Source of the DNA: Methylobacterium sp. E-005
GTDB taxonomy: Bacteria; Pseudomonadota; Alphaproteobacteria; Rhizobiales; Beijerinckiaceae
Direction: 5' to 3'
Assembly: GCF_022829725.1 (NCBI RefSeq)
Contig: NZ_JAKSYG010000183.1
Span: forward strand, 1-46,274
DNA: 46,274 nt
Within the stretch, counting starts at the first letter, position 1; the number at the start of each line of letters is the position of its first letter. Shown in pieces: positions 7,710 through 15,140 of the stretch. Under the pieces are notes generated by a model. That model made no database searches. It had not been told where the DNA came from and was given only the letters and a program-made list of their open reading frames with translations. Both the position numbers and the translations under genes were made by a program.

Positions 7710-8611
7710 GCGCGCCTCTCTACGATCGCGGCCAGTGGGTCGGCGGCCTCGCCGAGTGGGTCGAGGGTGACACGGCATACCTATCGATCGCGTTCACCTG
7801 GAAGCTCGACGACGCCTATCAGCGGGCGATCTTCTGGCGTGCGCAAGGCTACCGCGTCCGTGTGGGCGGGCCCGGCATCTTCACCCACAAGCACTACCTA
7901 GCGGACGTGGCCGAGATCGGCGGCGCGCTGCCCGGCGGCGAGGCGCTGATCCGGCACAACCCCATGGCGACGATCGCGAGCCGCGGCTGCCCGGTGGGCT
8001 GCTGGTTCTGCATCGTGCCGAAGATGGAGGGGAAGGAGTTCACCGAACTGCCGGATTTCCCGGTGCGCCCGGTGCTCTGCGACAACAACCTGTCGGCGCT
8101 CTCGCCGGCCTACCAGCAGCACATCGTCGACCGCTACCGCGGGACCGGCGTGCCGCTCCTCGACGCGAACAGCGGCTTCGAGCCGGCCACCTTCGACGAC
8201 GAGGTGTTCGCCCGGTGGCGGCCGATCAACCGCGGTCCATGGCGGTTCGGCTTTGATGAGACCACCGAGGGCGCCGCCGTCGAGCGCGCGTTCCGGGTGC
8301 TCCAGGGCGTCCCGGCTCGGCAGAAGCAGGTCTACACGATGATCGGCCACGAGCCGTTCGAGGTCTGCATGGAGCGAATTCGGCGCGTGATCGCGTGGGG
8401 CGGCGAGCCCTACGCCCAGCCCTTCATCAAGCTCAACGCGCTGTCGAAGACACCGGCCGTTCGGCACGATTGGTCGCCTGTGCTGCTGGCCCGGGTCCAG
8501 CGCTGGGTGAACAGGCGCGTGTGGCGTGACGTGCCGTTCGAGCAGTACCGGCCCTCGGCCAAGACGAGCCAGGACGCGGCCCATCCGGATCAGATGGAGC
8601 TCGTGCCTTGA
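7706..8611 (+). CDS. Phage-encoded radical SAM protein
   Basis: This 301-residue protein has the radical SAM cluster motif CxxxCxxC at Cys95, Cys99 and Cys102 (SRGCPVGCWFCIVPKMEG). The Arg-Gly before the first cysteine and the aromatic residue before the third are typical. The N-terminal 90 residues look Rossmann-like (AIFWRAQGYRVRVGGPG), as in radical SAM proteins with a degenerate cobalamin-binding-like domain. Such genes occur in tailed-phage genomes; their substrates are not established to my knowledge. It overlaps the upstream gene by 4 nt. Confidence 0.82.
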   Translation: MSAPLYDRGQWVGGLAEWVEGDTAYLSIAFTWKLDDAYQRAIFWRAQGYRVRVGGPGIFTHKHYLADVAEIGGALPGGEALIRHNPMATIASRGCPVGCWFCIVPKMEGKEFTELPDFPVRPVLCDNNLSALSPAYQQHIVDRYRGTGVPLLDANSGFEPATFDDEVFARWRPINRGPWRFGFDETTEGAAVERAFRVLQGVPARQKQVYTMIGHEPFEVCMERIRRVIAWGGEPYAQPFIKLNALSKTPAVRHDWSPVLLARVQRWVNRRVWRDVPFEQYRPSAKTSQDAAHPDQMELVP

Positions 8612-8672
8612 TGCTCGTCGCCCCTGTCCAGCACATCGAGGCGATCGACCGCGCGGAGCTGAACGCGCAGTC
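8611..8672 (+). pseudogene. 5' stub of an interrupted plus-strand gene
   Basis: ATG 8611 overlaps the radical SAM stop as TGATG, which is the coupling used across this operon. About 20 plausible residues (MLVAPVQHIEAIDRAELNAQ) follow before the sequence becomes antisense to the minus-strand gene ending at 8671. The frame stays open further, but only as the shadow of that gene. It is probably a phage gene displaced or cut by insertion of the minus-strand gene. Confidence 0.3.
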
Positions 8673-9531
8673 AGCTGGGGCGCCCCTCGGCATCCTGGAG
8701 AGCGCTGTCGAGAAGTTCGCCCATATTCTTAGATGCTTCTATCGCAAGCCCAAACCCAGGATGGGACTCAAGAGTAGGGAAGAAGGTGATTTCGGTGATG
8801 CTTTCGTAAAGCCGCCTCGTCCGCAACGCCTTCGTTTTATCAGTTGTCTCGTCAAATATGGACGGAACTGCCATTATGCTCTCCGATGCCATTTCATGCG
8901 ACCAAAGGCTGTGGCGGGCATTGTTGATGAGTTGCCAAATGTGCTCCTTGGTTTCACTGGACACCAGCGCCATATTGATAAGCTCTTCTGCGCCGGCAAT
9001 GCTTTGCTTCATGGCAACGATGCATGTATCGTGCCCCCTCATCGTCAGCTCGTATTTATTAGCATAGATATCTCTGACCAATCGGGGATCAGAGATGTTC
9101 TCCTTCATTTCTCCCAAGATGCGGATCGCAACCTTCCTGTAGTGCTTGGCGTCCTTATCGCGCTGGTTAATGAGCCGAATTTCACGACTCAGCCCCCTCA
9201 CATTATCAAAATTGCTGTTGAGGACCTCGACAAGCGCGATCGCGGATTGCCTTCTGCCGATGCGCACCTGCTTCTCAGCGGATGCAACCTGCATGACGAC
9301 TCCGCGCCAAGCAAATGCAGCGGCGCCGATTGCGACCAGGGCACCGATCAGAGACTGATAGCGGTTCAACCAATATTCGATGCAACCCCCGACGCCCGGG
9401 GTCAGTACCTTGCCCTCCTCGCCTGTTGGCAGGCGGCAAGCCCATACCGTCCAGTCGAATGCTGCCAGGCAGAAGACGGCGGCTACGGCGCCAAGCACTG
9501 CCAGCGCAAGCAGCGGCCAGGACTTCGTCAT
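8671..9531 (-). CDS. Two-TM membrane protein, antisense moron candidate
   Basis: This 286-residue protein has no recognised family. It has two N-terminal hydrophobic helices (about residues 5-28 and 64-82) and then roughly 200 residues of charged, mostly helical cytoplasmic sequence. The chosen start, MTKSWPLLALAVLG, makes the first helix begin at the N terminus. The gene is AT-richer than the surrounding phage genes, lies on the opposite strand to the whole early operon, and stands alone. These are the usual marks of a lysogenic-conversion gene. Superinfection exclusion or defence is a guess. Confidence 0.75.
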   Translation of the reverse strand: MTKSWPLLALAVLGAVAAVFCLAAFDWTVWACRLPTGEEGKVLTPGVGGCIEYWLNRYQSLIGALVAIGAAAFAWRGVVMQVASAEKQVRIGRRQSAIALVEVLNSNFDNVRGLSREIRLINQRDKDAKHYRKVAIRILGEMKENISDPRLVRDIYANKYELTMRGHDTCIVAMKQSIAGAEELINMALVSSETKEHIWQLINNARHSLWSHEMASESIMAVPSIFDETTDKTKALRTRRLYESITEITFFPTLESHPGFGLAIEASKNMGELLDSALQDAEGRPS

Positions 9532-9616
9532 CTCGTGCACTCCCGGCGCCCTCATCGCGCGCGGAGTGGCCAGCCTGCAAGCCACAGCTTCAACAATGCG
9601 CCCGCCGAGTAGCCCC

Positions 9617-10090
9617 ATGCCTAACCCCCCGATCACACCCGCCCAGACAGACGCCCTGGCGAAGCTCGCAGAGATCCCGGCCGTAGGGAGTAAGGAACGA
9701 GACTTCTGGCTTGAGGCGGCAGAGCAGCACGGCGTCGTGCCGCAGACAACCAGGCTACGGAGCTTCCAAGACAGCGAAGACGCCATCCTCGCCCTCATGT
9801 CCGAAGCCCGGAAGCAGGGGCAGCGGGACGCGATGAAGGCCGGCATCCAGGCCGGGCACGACGCTGCGATCAGGGGCATCGACGCGACCGTCCTGAACAT
9901 GGGCGGGGAGTGCAGCCGGCGGGGCATCCAGGATCCCGAAACAGGCGAGGTGCCATGCGAAGGCGAGGAGGATCGCGGCTGCGCGTGCTCAGAAGCTCTG
10001 GAGTTGGGCGACCGGCTCATCAAGAACCTGCGCACCTGCGACGTCGTTAAGATCGCCGCTCTCGCGACGGGAGGCACCCGTCATGGCTGA
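9617..10090 (+). CDS. Hypothetical phage protein with Cys-rich C-terminal half
   Basis: This 157-residue protein starts MPNPPITPAQTDALAKLAEIPAVGSKERDFW. An alanine-rich helical region lies in the middle. Near residues 98-128 are four cysteines (GGECSRRG, VPCEG, RGCACSEA) that might bind metal. The upstream in-frame extension reads like antisense of the membrane gene, so the Met at 9617 is preferred. The next gene starts inside its last codons (ATG 10083). Function unknown. Confidence 0.6.
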   Translation: MPNPPITPAQTDALAKLAEIPAVGSKERDFWLEAAEQHGVVPQTTRLRSFQDSEDAILALMSEARKQGQRDAMKAGIQAGHDAAIRGIDATVLNMGGECSRRGIQDPETGEVPCEGEEDRGCACSEALELGDRLIKNLRTCDVVKIAALATGGTRHG

Positions 10091-10307
10091 GCACATCCGG
10101 CCGCCCTTGGCCTGGAAGGTTGTCGCATTCATCGACACCAGCCGTCAGGTCGATGGCGAGTTCCCCTATCGCTACGGCCCGCAGGGCTTCGTCGACGGCC
10201 ATCAGGGCTGGGCCAGCGTCATGGACGCCGAGGGCAAGCAGCTCACCTTCGAGACGCCCGAGGAGGCGCAGGCCTGGATCGACGAGAGGAGTATTGCCCA
10301 TGGGTGA
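10083..10307 (+). CDS. Small hypothetical phage protein
   Basis: This 74-residue soluble protein overlaps both neighbours by 8 nt. Residues 44-70 (SVMDAEGKQLTFETPEEAQAWIDE) read like one strand-helix unit, as in small phage adaptor proteins. No named family is recognised. The tight operon position and codon use support it. Confidence 0.6.
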   Translation: MAEHIRPPLAWKVVAFIDTSRQVDGEFPYRYGPQGFVDGHQGWASVMDAEGKQLTFETPEEAQAWIDERSIAHG

Positions 10308-10590
10308 GCAGAAGCGCCGCGCAGCCGCCGGTCACGTCCCGCCCGAAGGCATGGCGAACGTCTCGGGCCGCCACGTCACCGAGCTCGCCCGCGGGATCAT
10401 GAACCCGCTGGAGAAGCCCTTCGACGAGGGGATGCAGGCCGACATCGCCGCCCACGTGATGGTGGTCACCGCGGTCGACCTCTGGCGGGCGAACTACGGC
10501 GACGCGCTCGTGGCCGAGGCGCTCAAGCGCGCAATTGACCGGCGGCTGGAGATGCCGACCGAATACTGGGGCGGGAAGCGAGGAGCCTGA
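10300..10590 (+). CDS. Small hypothetical phage protein
   Basis: This 96-residue protein has an N terminus that is basic and disordered-looking (GEQKRRAAAGHVPPEGM), followed by helices (HVTELARGIMNPLEKPFDEG; VVTAVDLWRANYGDALVAEAL). It is unrecognised. It starts 8 nt inside the upstream gene. Confidence 0.58.
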   Translation: MGEQKRRAAAGHVPPEGMANVSGRHVTELARGIMNPLEKPFDEGMQADIAAHVMVVTAVDLWRANYGDALVAEALKRAIDRRLEMPTEYWGGKRGA

Positions 10591-10592
10591 CC

Positions 10593-10880
10593 ATGCACAT
10601 CGGACGCGTGGCGGGCGCGACCCGCAACCTCGGAGCGCCGACCGACTGGGACCCGGCGAAGGACGGCATCTGCGGCGGCCTGCCGATCCGCGATGAGCCG
10701 CACAGCCCGGGCGTGAACCGCATGGTCTCGGCCTGGCTGCCGACGCCGAAGGAGATCGCGCTCATCGCCGCCGGCGCGCCGATCTACCTCGGCGTGCTCG
10801 GCGTCGCGCACCCGCCCGTGTCGATGTCTGTCGGCAACCCGCCGGGGGACGATGCCGCACAGGCCGAGGTGAGAACATGA
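10593..10880 (+). CDS. Small hypothetical phage protein
   Basis: This 95-residue protein starts 2 nt after the upstream stop and shares ATGA with the downstream gene. It reads MHIGRVAGATRNLGAPTDWD, then CGGLPIRDEP and a hydrophobic middle (EIALIAAGAPIYLGVLG). The opening motif occurs in prophage proteins that I have no function for. Confidence 0.6.
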   Translation: MHIGRVAGATRNLGAPTDWDPAKDGICGGLPIRDEPHSPGVNRMVSAWLPTPKEIALIAAGAPIYLGVLGVAHPPVSMSVGNPPGDDAAQAEVRT

Positions 10881-11137
10881 CCGCTTTCGCCAAGAACACA
10901 GCGGCAGCACACGGCCAGGAAATGACCGGAAACGATCCATTCGGGGCGGAGGCGCCGAACGGAGGCGGAACGGTTTGGGTGTTCGGCGGCCACTTCGCCG
11001 AGCCGACGCTCCGGGCCGCTGACGGCTCTTGCTGGCGATCCGCGATCGCTGCGGGGCTCGGCCGACCCACGCACTGGCATCCCGAGATAAAGCCGTTCGC
11101 CCCGGCCGACGCACTCGACACCGGGAGGGCAGCATGA
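10877..11137 (+). CDS. Small hypothetical phage protein
   Basis: This 86-residue protein overlaps its upstream neighbour by 4 nt, and its TGA overlaps the ATG at 11134. The middle (GGTVWVFGGHFAEPTLRAADGSCWRSAIAAGLG) looks like a compact fold. No family is recognised. Confidence 0.5.
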   Translation: MTAFAKNTAAAHGQEMTGNDPFGAEAPNGGGTVWVFGGHFAEPTLRAADGSCWRSAIAAGLGRPTHWHPEIKPFAPADALDTGRAA

Positions 11138-11607
11138 GCAAGCAACTCACCTTCACTCTACTGCGGCCGATACGGGCTCGGCCGCGGTGGAGTGGTGCTA
11201 AGCCGAGTTATCGGCTGCGCCCTATCCAGCGGACAATTCACTTAGGTGCGCGGCGTCACGACTCCGTCCGGCCTCTCGGCCAATTCATCATTTTCACCGC
11301 CGGTAGCACCCTCCGCCGTACCTGGCCGATAGGCGTCGAGCGCCAGGTACGCCTCGGTGTTCGTCAGGCCAACTCGCTCCATGTCGTTGAGGAGCGCGAG
11401 AATATCTGCATCGACCGGCTCGCCAGCTTCTTTGCGCGCGATGAGGCCGTTGATCATCGCCAAGTCGTCATTCGGCTCGCCGGCGAGGTCGGTGGTTGTG
11501 GTGATGGACATAGCCGGGCTCTCCGAGGTTGGCCCCGTGACCTAGAGCGGAGCCTTTCGCGCGACCACCTGCTGGCCGAGGCACTCGCCATCACGGAGGC
11601 GGCATGA
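11134..11607 (+). pseudogene. Plus-strand phage gene split by an antisense insertion
   Basis: ATG 11134 is coupled to the upstream TGA (ATGA) and opens MSKQLTFTLLRPIRARPRW. The frame remains open to TGA 11605-11607, ending RDHLLAEALAITEAA, which again looks like true coding and overlaps an ATG at 11604. The middle (about 11242-11511) is only the antisense of a convincing minus-strand gene. I read this as an original phage gene carrying an inserted minus-strand cassette. Confidence 0.35.
11242..11511 (-). CDS. Small acidic hypothetical protein (antisense to the operon)
   Basis: This 89-residue protein begins MSITTTTDLAGEPNDDLAMI and has a helical core (DADILALLNDMERVGLTNTEAYLALDAYRPG) followed by a disordered acidic tail. 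It is unrecognised. Like its neighbours at 8671 and 11621 it is a lone minus-strand gene within a plus-strand operon. Acidic, small and orphan fits antirepressor or anti-defence morons, but no direct evidence exists. Confidence 0.6.
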   Translation of the reverse strand: MSITTTTDLAGEPNDDLAMINGLIARKEAGEPVDADILALLNDMERVGLTNTEAYLALDAYRPGTAEGATGGENDELAERPDGVVTPRT

Positions 11608-11620
11608 TCGCGGGCTCGAC

Positions 11621-11953
11621 TCAGGCTTCGAACGCCACGCCGATCTTCCGTCCATCACGCCAGATCGTCGTACATTGTCGATCAATGAAGAGCGAGGCCG
11701 CAACGAGCCGGAAATGGCTAGGTAATCCTGATCCAGTCTCGACTTCGAGCAGTGCACCTAGTTCGTTGAGGTTCCAGACGAGGCAATCGACTTCGTTCGG
11801 GTTGTTGCCTACGAATATCGAACCTGTTTTGAAGCCATCCCTCCGCAGCTGGCGGCGGCGCTCATCTGGCACTGGTCGCATCCTCGCGCGGTCGAAATCA
11901 GACCACGCCATACACGGCTTAACGTGCTGTGTATTTCCCCTCTTTTTCGACAT
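11621..11953 (-). CDS. PilZ-domain protein inside the prophage
   Basis: In this 110-residue protein, residues 28-110 form a PilZ domain: an arginine-rich start (DERRRQLRRDGF, RxxxR-like), NLNELGALLEV in place of the [D/N]xSxxG motif, and the closing CTTIWRDGRKIGVAFEA. PilZ domains bind cyclic di-GMP and adjust motility or exopolysaccharide. Here Asn replaces the motif Ser, so binding strength is uncertain. The start at 11953 keeps the basic N-terminal tail. It is a single minus-strand gene in the early operon, a likely cargo gene. Confidence 0.75.
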   Translation of the reverse strand: MSKKRGNTQHVKPCMAWSDFDRARMRPVPDERRRQLRRDGFKTGSIFVGNNPNEVDCLVWNLNELGALLEVETGSGLPSHFRLVAASLFIDRQCTTIWRDGRKIGVAFEA

Positions 11954-11965
11954 GGCGCTGGCAAC

Positions 11966-12490
11966 ATGAGCGCGCCGTTTGACCGAAAGCGCGCTGAGCT
12001 TGCCCAGAAGCGCGCCGATGCCGCCCACCCCGAAGACCAGATCCACGCTCATATGAGGAAGCACATGTTCGTCGTGTTCGACCTGGACGGCACGCTCGCC
12101 CTCACTGAGCACCGCGCGCACTTCCTCGCCGGGCCCGGGCGGAAAGACTGGCGCGGGTTCTACGCGGCCTGCGATCTGGACGAGCCGTGTCACCCAATCA
12201 TTCGCACGCTGCTGGCGCTCGATGCCGCCGGCGACGACGTCGAGATCTGGTCCGGCCGCTCCGACGAGGTGCGGGATAAGACCACCGCGTGGCTGAGCGA
12301 GCACGGGCTAGGGCACATCGCGATCCGGACGCGGGCCGCTGGTGACCACCGGCCCGACACGGTGCTGAAGGCCGAGTGGTTGGACGAGGGCCGGACGCCG
12401 GACCTGATCTTCGAGGACCGGGCGAGCGTCGTCGCCATGTGGCGGGCGCGCGGGATCGTCGTGTGCCAGGTCGCGCCGGGGGAGTTCTGA
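11966..12490 (+). CDS. HAD-family phosphatase (phage polynucleotide phosphatase-like)
   Basis: This 174-residue protein has HAD motif I, FVVFDLDGTLA (about residues 35-45). A probable motif II is WSGRSDEVRDKT (about 95), a conserved Lys lies near 137 (TVLKAEWLDEG), and motif IV is DLIFEDR (about 149). The layout resembles the 3'-phosphatase domain of phage polynucleotide kinases without the kinase half. The substrate is probably a nucleic-acid end or nucleotide; this is inferred. It starts 13 nt after the PilZ gene start on the other strand. Confidence 0.75.
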   Translation: MSAPFDRKRAELAQKRADAAHPEDQIHAHMRKHMFVVFDLDGTLALTEHRAHFLAGPGRKDWRGFYAACDLDEPCHPIIRTLLALDAAGDDVEIWSGRSDEVRDKTTAWLSEHGLGHIAIRTRAAGDHRPDTVLKAEWLDEGRTPDLIFEDRASVVAMWRARGIVVCQVAPGEF

Positions 12491-12529
12491 TGGCGCGCGT
12501 CGCCGGACTGATGGAGCGGGGAGGGGGCA

Positions 12530-12772
12530 ATGCCGGCTGAAGCGCAACGCCGCCGCGGCATGGTCCTCGTACCGCTAGCATACCGCATCGAGGACGCCGC
12601 TGCCGCCATTGGGATCGGCCGATCGACGCTATTCGAGTACATCAAGGAAGGGCGGATCCCGTCGCGGAAGATCGGCAACAGCACGGTCATCCGTCACCGT
12701 GACCTGGAGGCCTTCCTCGACGCAGCGCCGCTCTCGGCCGCCACGAAGGACGCCCAGAGGTCCATCAGCTGA
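12530..12772 (+). CDS. Excisionase-like helix-turn-helix protein
   Basis: This 80-residue protein contains a MerR/excisionase-type winged helix (AYRIEDAAAAIGIGRSTLFEYIKEG, then RIPSRKIGNSTVIRHRDLEAFLDA). The ATG at 12530 follows a strong GGGGAGGGGG ribosome-binding site; a 16-codon ORF (12490-12540) coupled to the HAD gene may pass ribosomes to it. Its 3' end overlaps the opposing integrase gene by 79 nt. This suits a recombination directionality factor for that integrase. Confidence 0.75.
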   Translation: MPAEAQRRRGMVLVPLAYRIEDAAAAIGIGRSTLFEYIKEGRIPSRKIGNSTVIRHRDLEAFLDAAPLSAATKDAQRSIS

Positions 12773-13920
12773 CGACGCTTCTCAAGGGCGTCCCCGCGGC
12801 CATAAGCGAGTTCGACCTCGTCGCCGACCAGATGGGCGAGGGCAGCCTCCGCGATCTCGCGCGGGAACTCGGTCTCGTCCCCAACCCAGTCCCGGAAGCT
12901 GGAACGGAAGCCGTGGGTGGTGACACCGTCGACCTTCGCGCGCCGGTATAGCGCCTCGAACACCATGTCGGAGAGCATCCCACCCTTGGTGTTCGTGAAC
13001 ACCAGATCGTCTTGACCAATCGCAGCAAGGCGCGGGGCCAGTAAGTCGAGCGCAGCGCGCGAAAGCGGCACCCTGTGCGTCCGACCGCCCTTCATCCGCT
13101 CTGCCGGCACCGTCCAGACCGCAGATTCCAGATCGGCTTCGTCCGCGCGCATGCCGCGGATCTCACCGGACCGCGCGGCTGTCAGGATGAGGAGCTCCAG
13201 CGCCCGAGCGGAATCACCAGGGCGCTCGCGCAGGCTCGTCAAGAACGCCGGCACCTCGGCGTAGGGCATGGCGGTGTGATGGCCTCGGGAGAGCTTGCCC
13301 GGCTTCGGCAGCGTGTGCTCCAGATGGCCGCGCCAGCGCGCCGGGTTCTCGCCCTCGCGATGACCCTCGACCTTCGCTGCATCCAGGATGCGCTCGATCC
13401 GCCCCCGCACCCGCGTCGCGGTCTCCGGCTTCTCGCGCCAGATCGGGCGCAGCGCGGCGAGTACGTCGGGCGTTTCGATCTCGGAAACGGGCTTGACCCA
13501 TAGATCAGCCGCGTAGGTCGTCAGGGTGTTGCGCCACTGCTGACGATGCTTGGCGTTGCGCCAGTCGGCAGCGCGCGAATCCATGAAAGTATCGGCCACC
13601 TGACCGAAGGTCGGGGCGGTCCGCGCCGGCTCCGACTCGGGCAAGGGGGCCGCGGCTTGGCGTGCCTCGACCGGATCCTGCCCTTGCGCGGCCAGTGCCC
13701 GGGCCCGGCCCGCCTGCTCCCGGGCCTGCGCCAGCGACACGGTACGCAGCGGCCCGAGACCCATCTCACGGCGCCGCCCGGCAAGCCGGTAGAGGTAGAC
13801 CCAACGCTTCCCGCCGCCCTCGTCCACGACGAGGTAAAGCCCATCCCCGTCGGCGTGTCGGCCCGGCTCGGTGAGCGTCTGGACGGTCCGCGCCGACAGT
13901 CGGTTGATCGCGCGCGCCAT
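12694..13920 (-). CDS. int: Tyrosine-recombinase phage integrase (DUF4102/P4 type)
   Basis: This 408-residue integrase has an N-terminal DUF4102-like arm-binding region (DGDGLYLVVDEGGGKRWVYLYRLAGRRREMGLG), a core-binding domain (about 104-200) and a catalytic domain. Catalytic residues are visible: Arg250 (TAARSGE), His336 and Arg339 (THGFRSSFRDW), His363 (ALAHLVGD) and Tyr373 (AYGRGDALEKRR). It integrates and excises the element. It reads into the element from its right end, so one attachment site should lie within about 13.92-14.16 kb. Length and motifs look intact. Confidence 0.93.
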   Translation of the reverse strand: MARAINRLSARTVQTLTEPGRHADGDGLYLVVDEGGGKRWVYLYRLAGRRREMGLGPLRTVSLAQAREQAGRARALAAQGQDPVEARQAAAPLPESEPARTAPTFGQVADTFMDSRAADWRNAKHRQQWRNTLTTYAADLWVKPVSEIETPDVLAALRPIWREKPETATRVRGRIERILDAAKVEGHREGENPARWRGHLEHTLPKPGKLSRGHHTAMPYAEVPAFLTSLRERPGDSARALELLILTAARSGEIRGMRADEADLESAVWTVPAERMKGGRTHRVPLSRAALDLLAPRLAAIGQDDLVFTNTKGGMLSDMVFEALYRRAKVDGVTTHGFRSSFRDWVGDETEFPREIAEAALAHLVGDEVELAYGRGDALEKRRQLMDLWASFVAAESGAASRKASRSR

Positions 13921-13922
13921 CT

Positions 13923-13952
13923 ACCCCACCATTTACCCCACCAACCCCACCA
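13923..13952. repeat. Three ACCCCACCA direct repeats before int
   Basis: ACCCCACCA occurs at 13923-13931, 13935-13943 and 13944-13952, ending 2 nt from the integrase start codon. Read on the integrase strand these are GGTGGGGT units. They could be integrase arm-type sites or an operator for int; this is inferred from location and repetition only. Confidence 0.45.
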
Positions 13953-14159
13953 AGATCGGGCTGGATCACGTCGGACCATCTCGGACCGATCCGCCTAGAT
14001 CGGCTGGCAAGTGGCGGTGACGCAAGAGGGTTTTGCGGACGGCGTCGGACGGGTCTGGACCGGGGTGGACGGTGGCGCGGCGGACACCCCTTCCGCCAAC
14101 CGTCCGCCAAGCCGCGTCCTCCGCGAAGAGACCGCCCCAAGGCCAGTCAGCGACGGCGT

Positions 14160-15140
14160 TCAGAAATCGTAGAGCCGCTTGGGATTGTCGACCAGGATCC
14201 TGTCGCGCACGGCCCGGTCGGGCACCCATTCCGCGAGCAGGTTGAGCAGGCGTCCATCATCCACGTTCTGCGCAGGCGCCAGCTCCGTCGGCTTACGATC
14301 CGGTCGCGGCGTGCTGTCCGGGTGTGGCCAGTCGCTACCCCAAACGAGGCGATCCGGATTTGCCGCGACGAGGGCGCGGGCCAGCGGTTGCACATCCGGA
14401 TAGTCGGGGCCTCGGGTGGAGGCGCGGTAGGCGCCCGAGAGCTTCACCCAGGCTTTTCCATCGCGCACCAGATCGAGCACATCCGCGAAGCCCGGTTGAT
14501 CGGGTCCGAGCGCAGCCTGCGCACCCGCGAAATGATCGAACACCACAGGAACGGGCAGCGCCGCCAATTGCTGTTTCAGCGGGCCGATGACGGAGAGGCG
14601 GCTGTAGATCTGCAGATGCCAGGGGCGCGACCCGATCTGTTGAACGGCGCTATCGAGCGCCTTCGCGGAGGCTTCGGGGTCGAAGACACCGGCCTGCTCG
14701 AGGTTGACCCGGATACCGCGAATCCCCGCCCTGACCAGTGCATCCCGGTGTGACGCCTCGGTGTCCGGCCCGATCACGGCGACCCCCCGGGCACGTTGCG
14801 GGCCAAGGACGCGAAGGCCATCCAGGGTGGCGGCGTTGTCGGTGCCATAAACGCTTGGCGTTACGATCACGACGCGGTCGAGCCCGAGCGTATGCTGAAG
14901 TGTGAGCAGGCTCTCGGCCGGGTCCACCGGGGGCGTGTAGGCGCGCCCGCTCCAGAAGGGAAACTTGGCAGGATCGGGGATGACGTGGACGTGACTGTCA
15001 CAGGCCCCCGCGGGGACCTCGAACGCGACGGGCGACTTCACGGTTGGCGCATCCTCATTCCGGGCGGCGCGCGCCGTCGTACCGGTCAGAGTAAGGCCTT
15101 GGGCGACGGCAAGCGCCAGCGTCTGTCTGCGTGACAGCAT
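14160..15140 (-). CDS. Secreted amidohydrolase_2-family TIM-barrel hydrolase
   Basis: This 326-residue protein starts at MLSRRQTLALAVAQG after a clear GGAGGAG site; a longer in-frame reading exists but lacks one. The SRRQTLAL signal and following hydrophobic stretch indicate export, probably by Tat. The mature part has CDSHVHV (metal-binding HxH), VVFDHFAG and LVWGSDWPHPD, as in PF04909 metal-dependent hydrolases related to 2-pyrone-4,6-dicarboxylate lactonase. The substrate is unknown. It is the first chromosomal gene past the integrase, reading towards the element; its 3' end is about 240 nt from int. Confidence 0.88.
   Translation of the reverse strand: MLSRRQTLALAVAQGLTLTGTTARAARNEDAPTVKSPVAFEVPAGACDSHVHVIPDPAKFPFWSGRAYTPPVDPAESLLTLQHTLGLDRVVIVTPSVYGTDNAATLDGLRVLGPQRARGVAVIGPDTEASHRDALVRAGIRGIRVNLEQAGVFDPEASAKALDSAVQQIGSRPWHLQIYSRLSVIGPLKQQLAALPVPVVFDHFAGAQAALGPDQPGFADVLDLVRDGKAWVKLSGAYRASTRGPDYPDVQPLARALVAANPDRLVWGSDWPHPDSTPRPDRKPTELAPAQNVDDGRLLNLLAEWVPDRAVRDRILVDNPKRLYDF

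Noticed and set aside
8673..9612. Long plus-strand continuation after the radical SAM gene
   Set aside because: Beyond about 20 codons it is the antisense of the membrane-protein gene, whose TM helices and codon use are convincing.
11604..11969. Plus-strand frame beginning ATGA at 11604
   Set aside because: The opposite strand encodes a recognisable PilZ domain; only the first few codons of the plus frame could be original.
13921..14160. tRNA gene as attachment site beside int
   Set aside because: The integrase type often uses tRNA genes, but no cloverleaf or tRNA 3' end could be found here.
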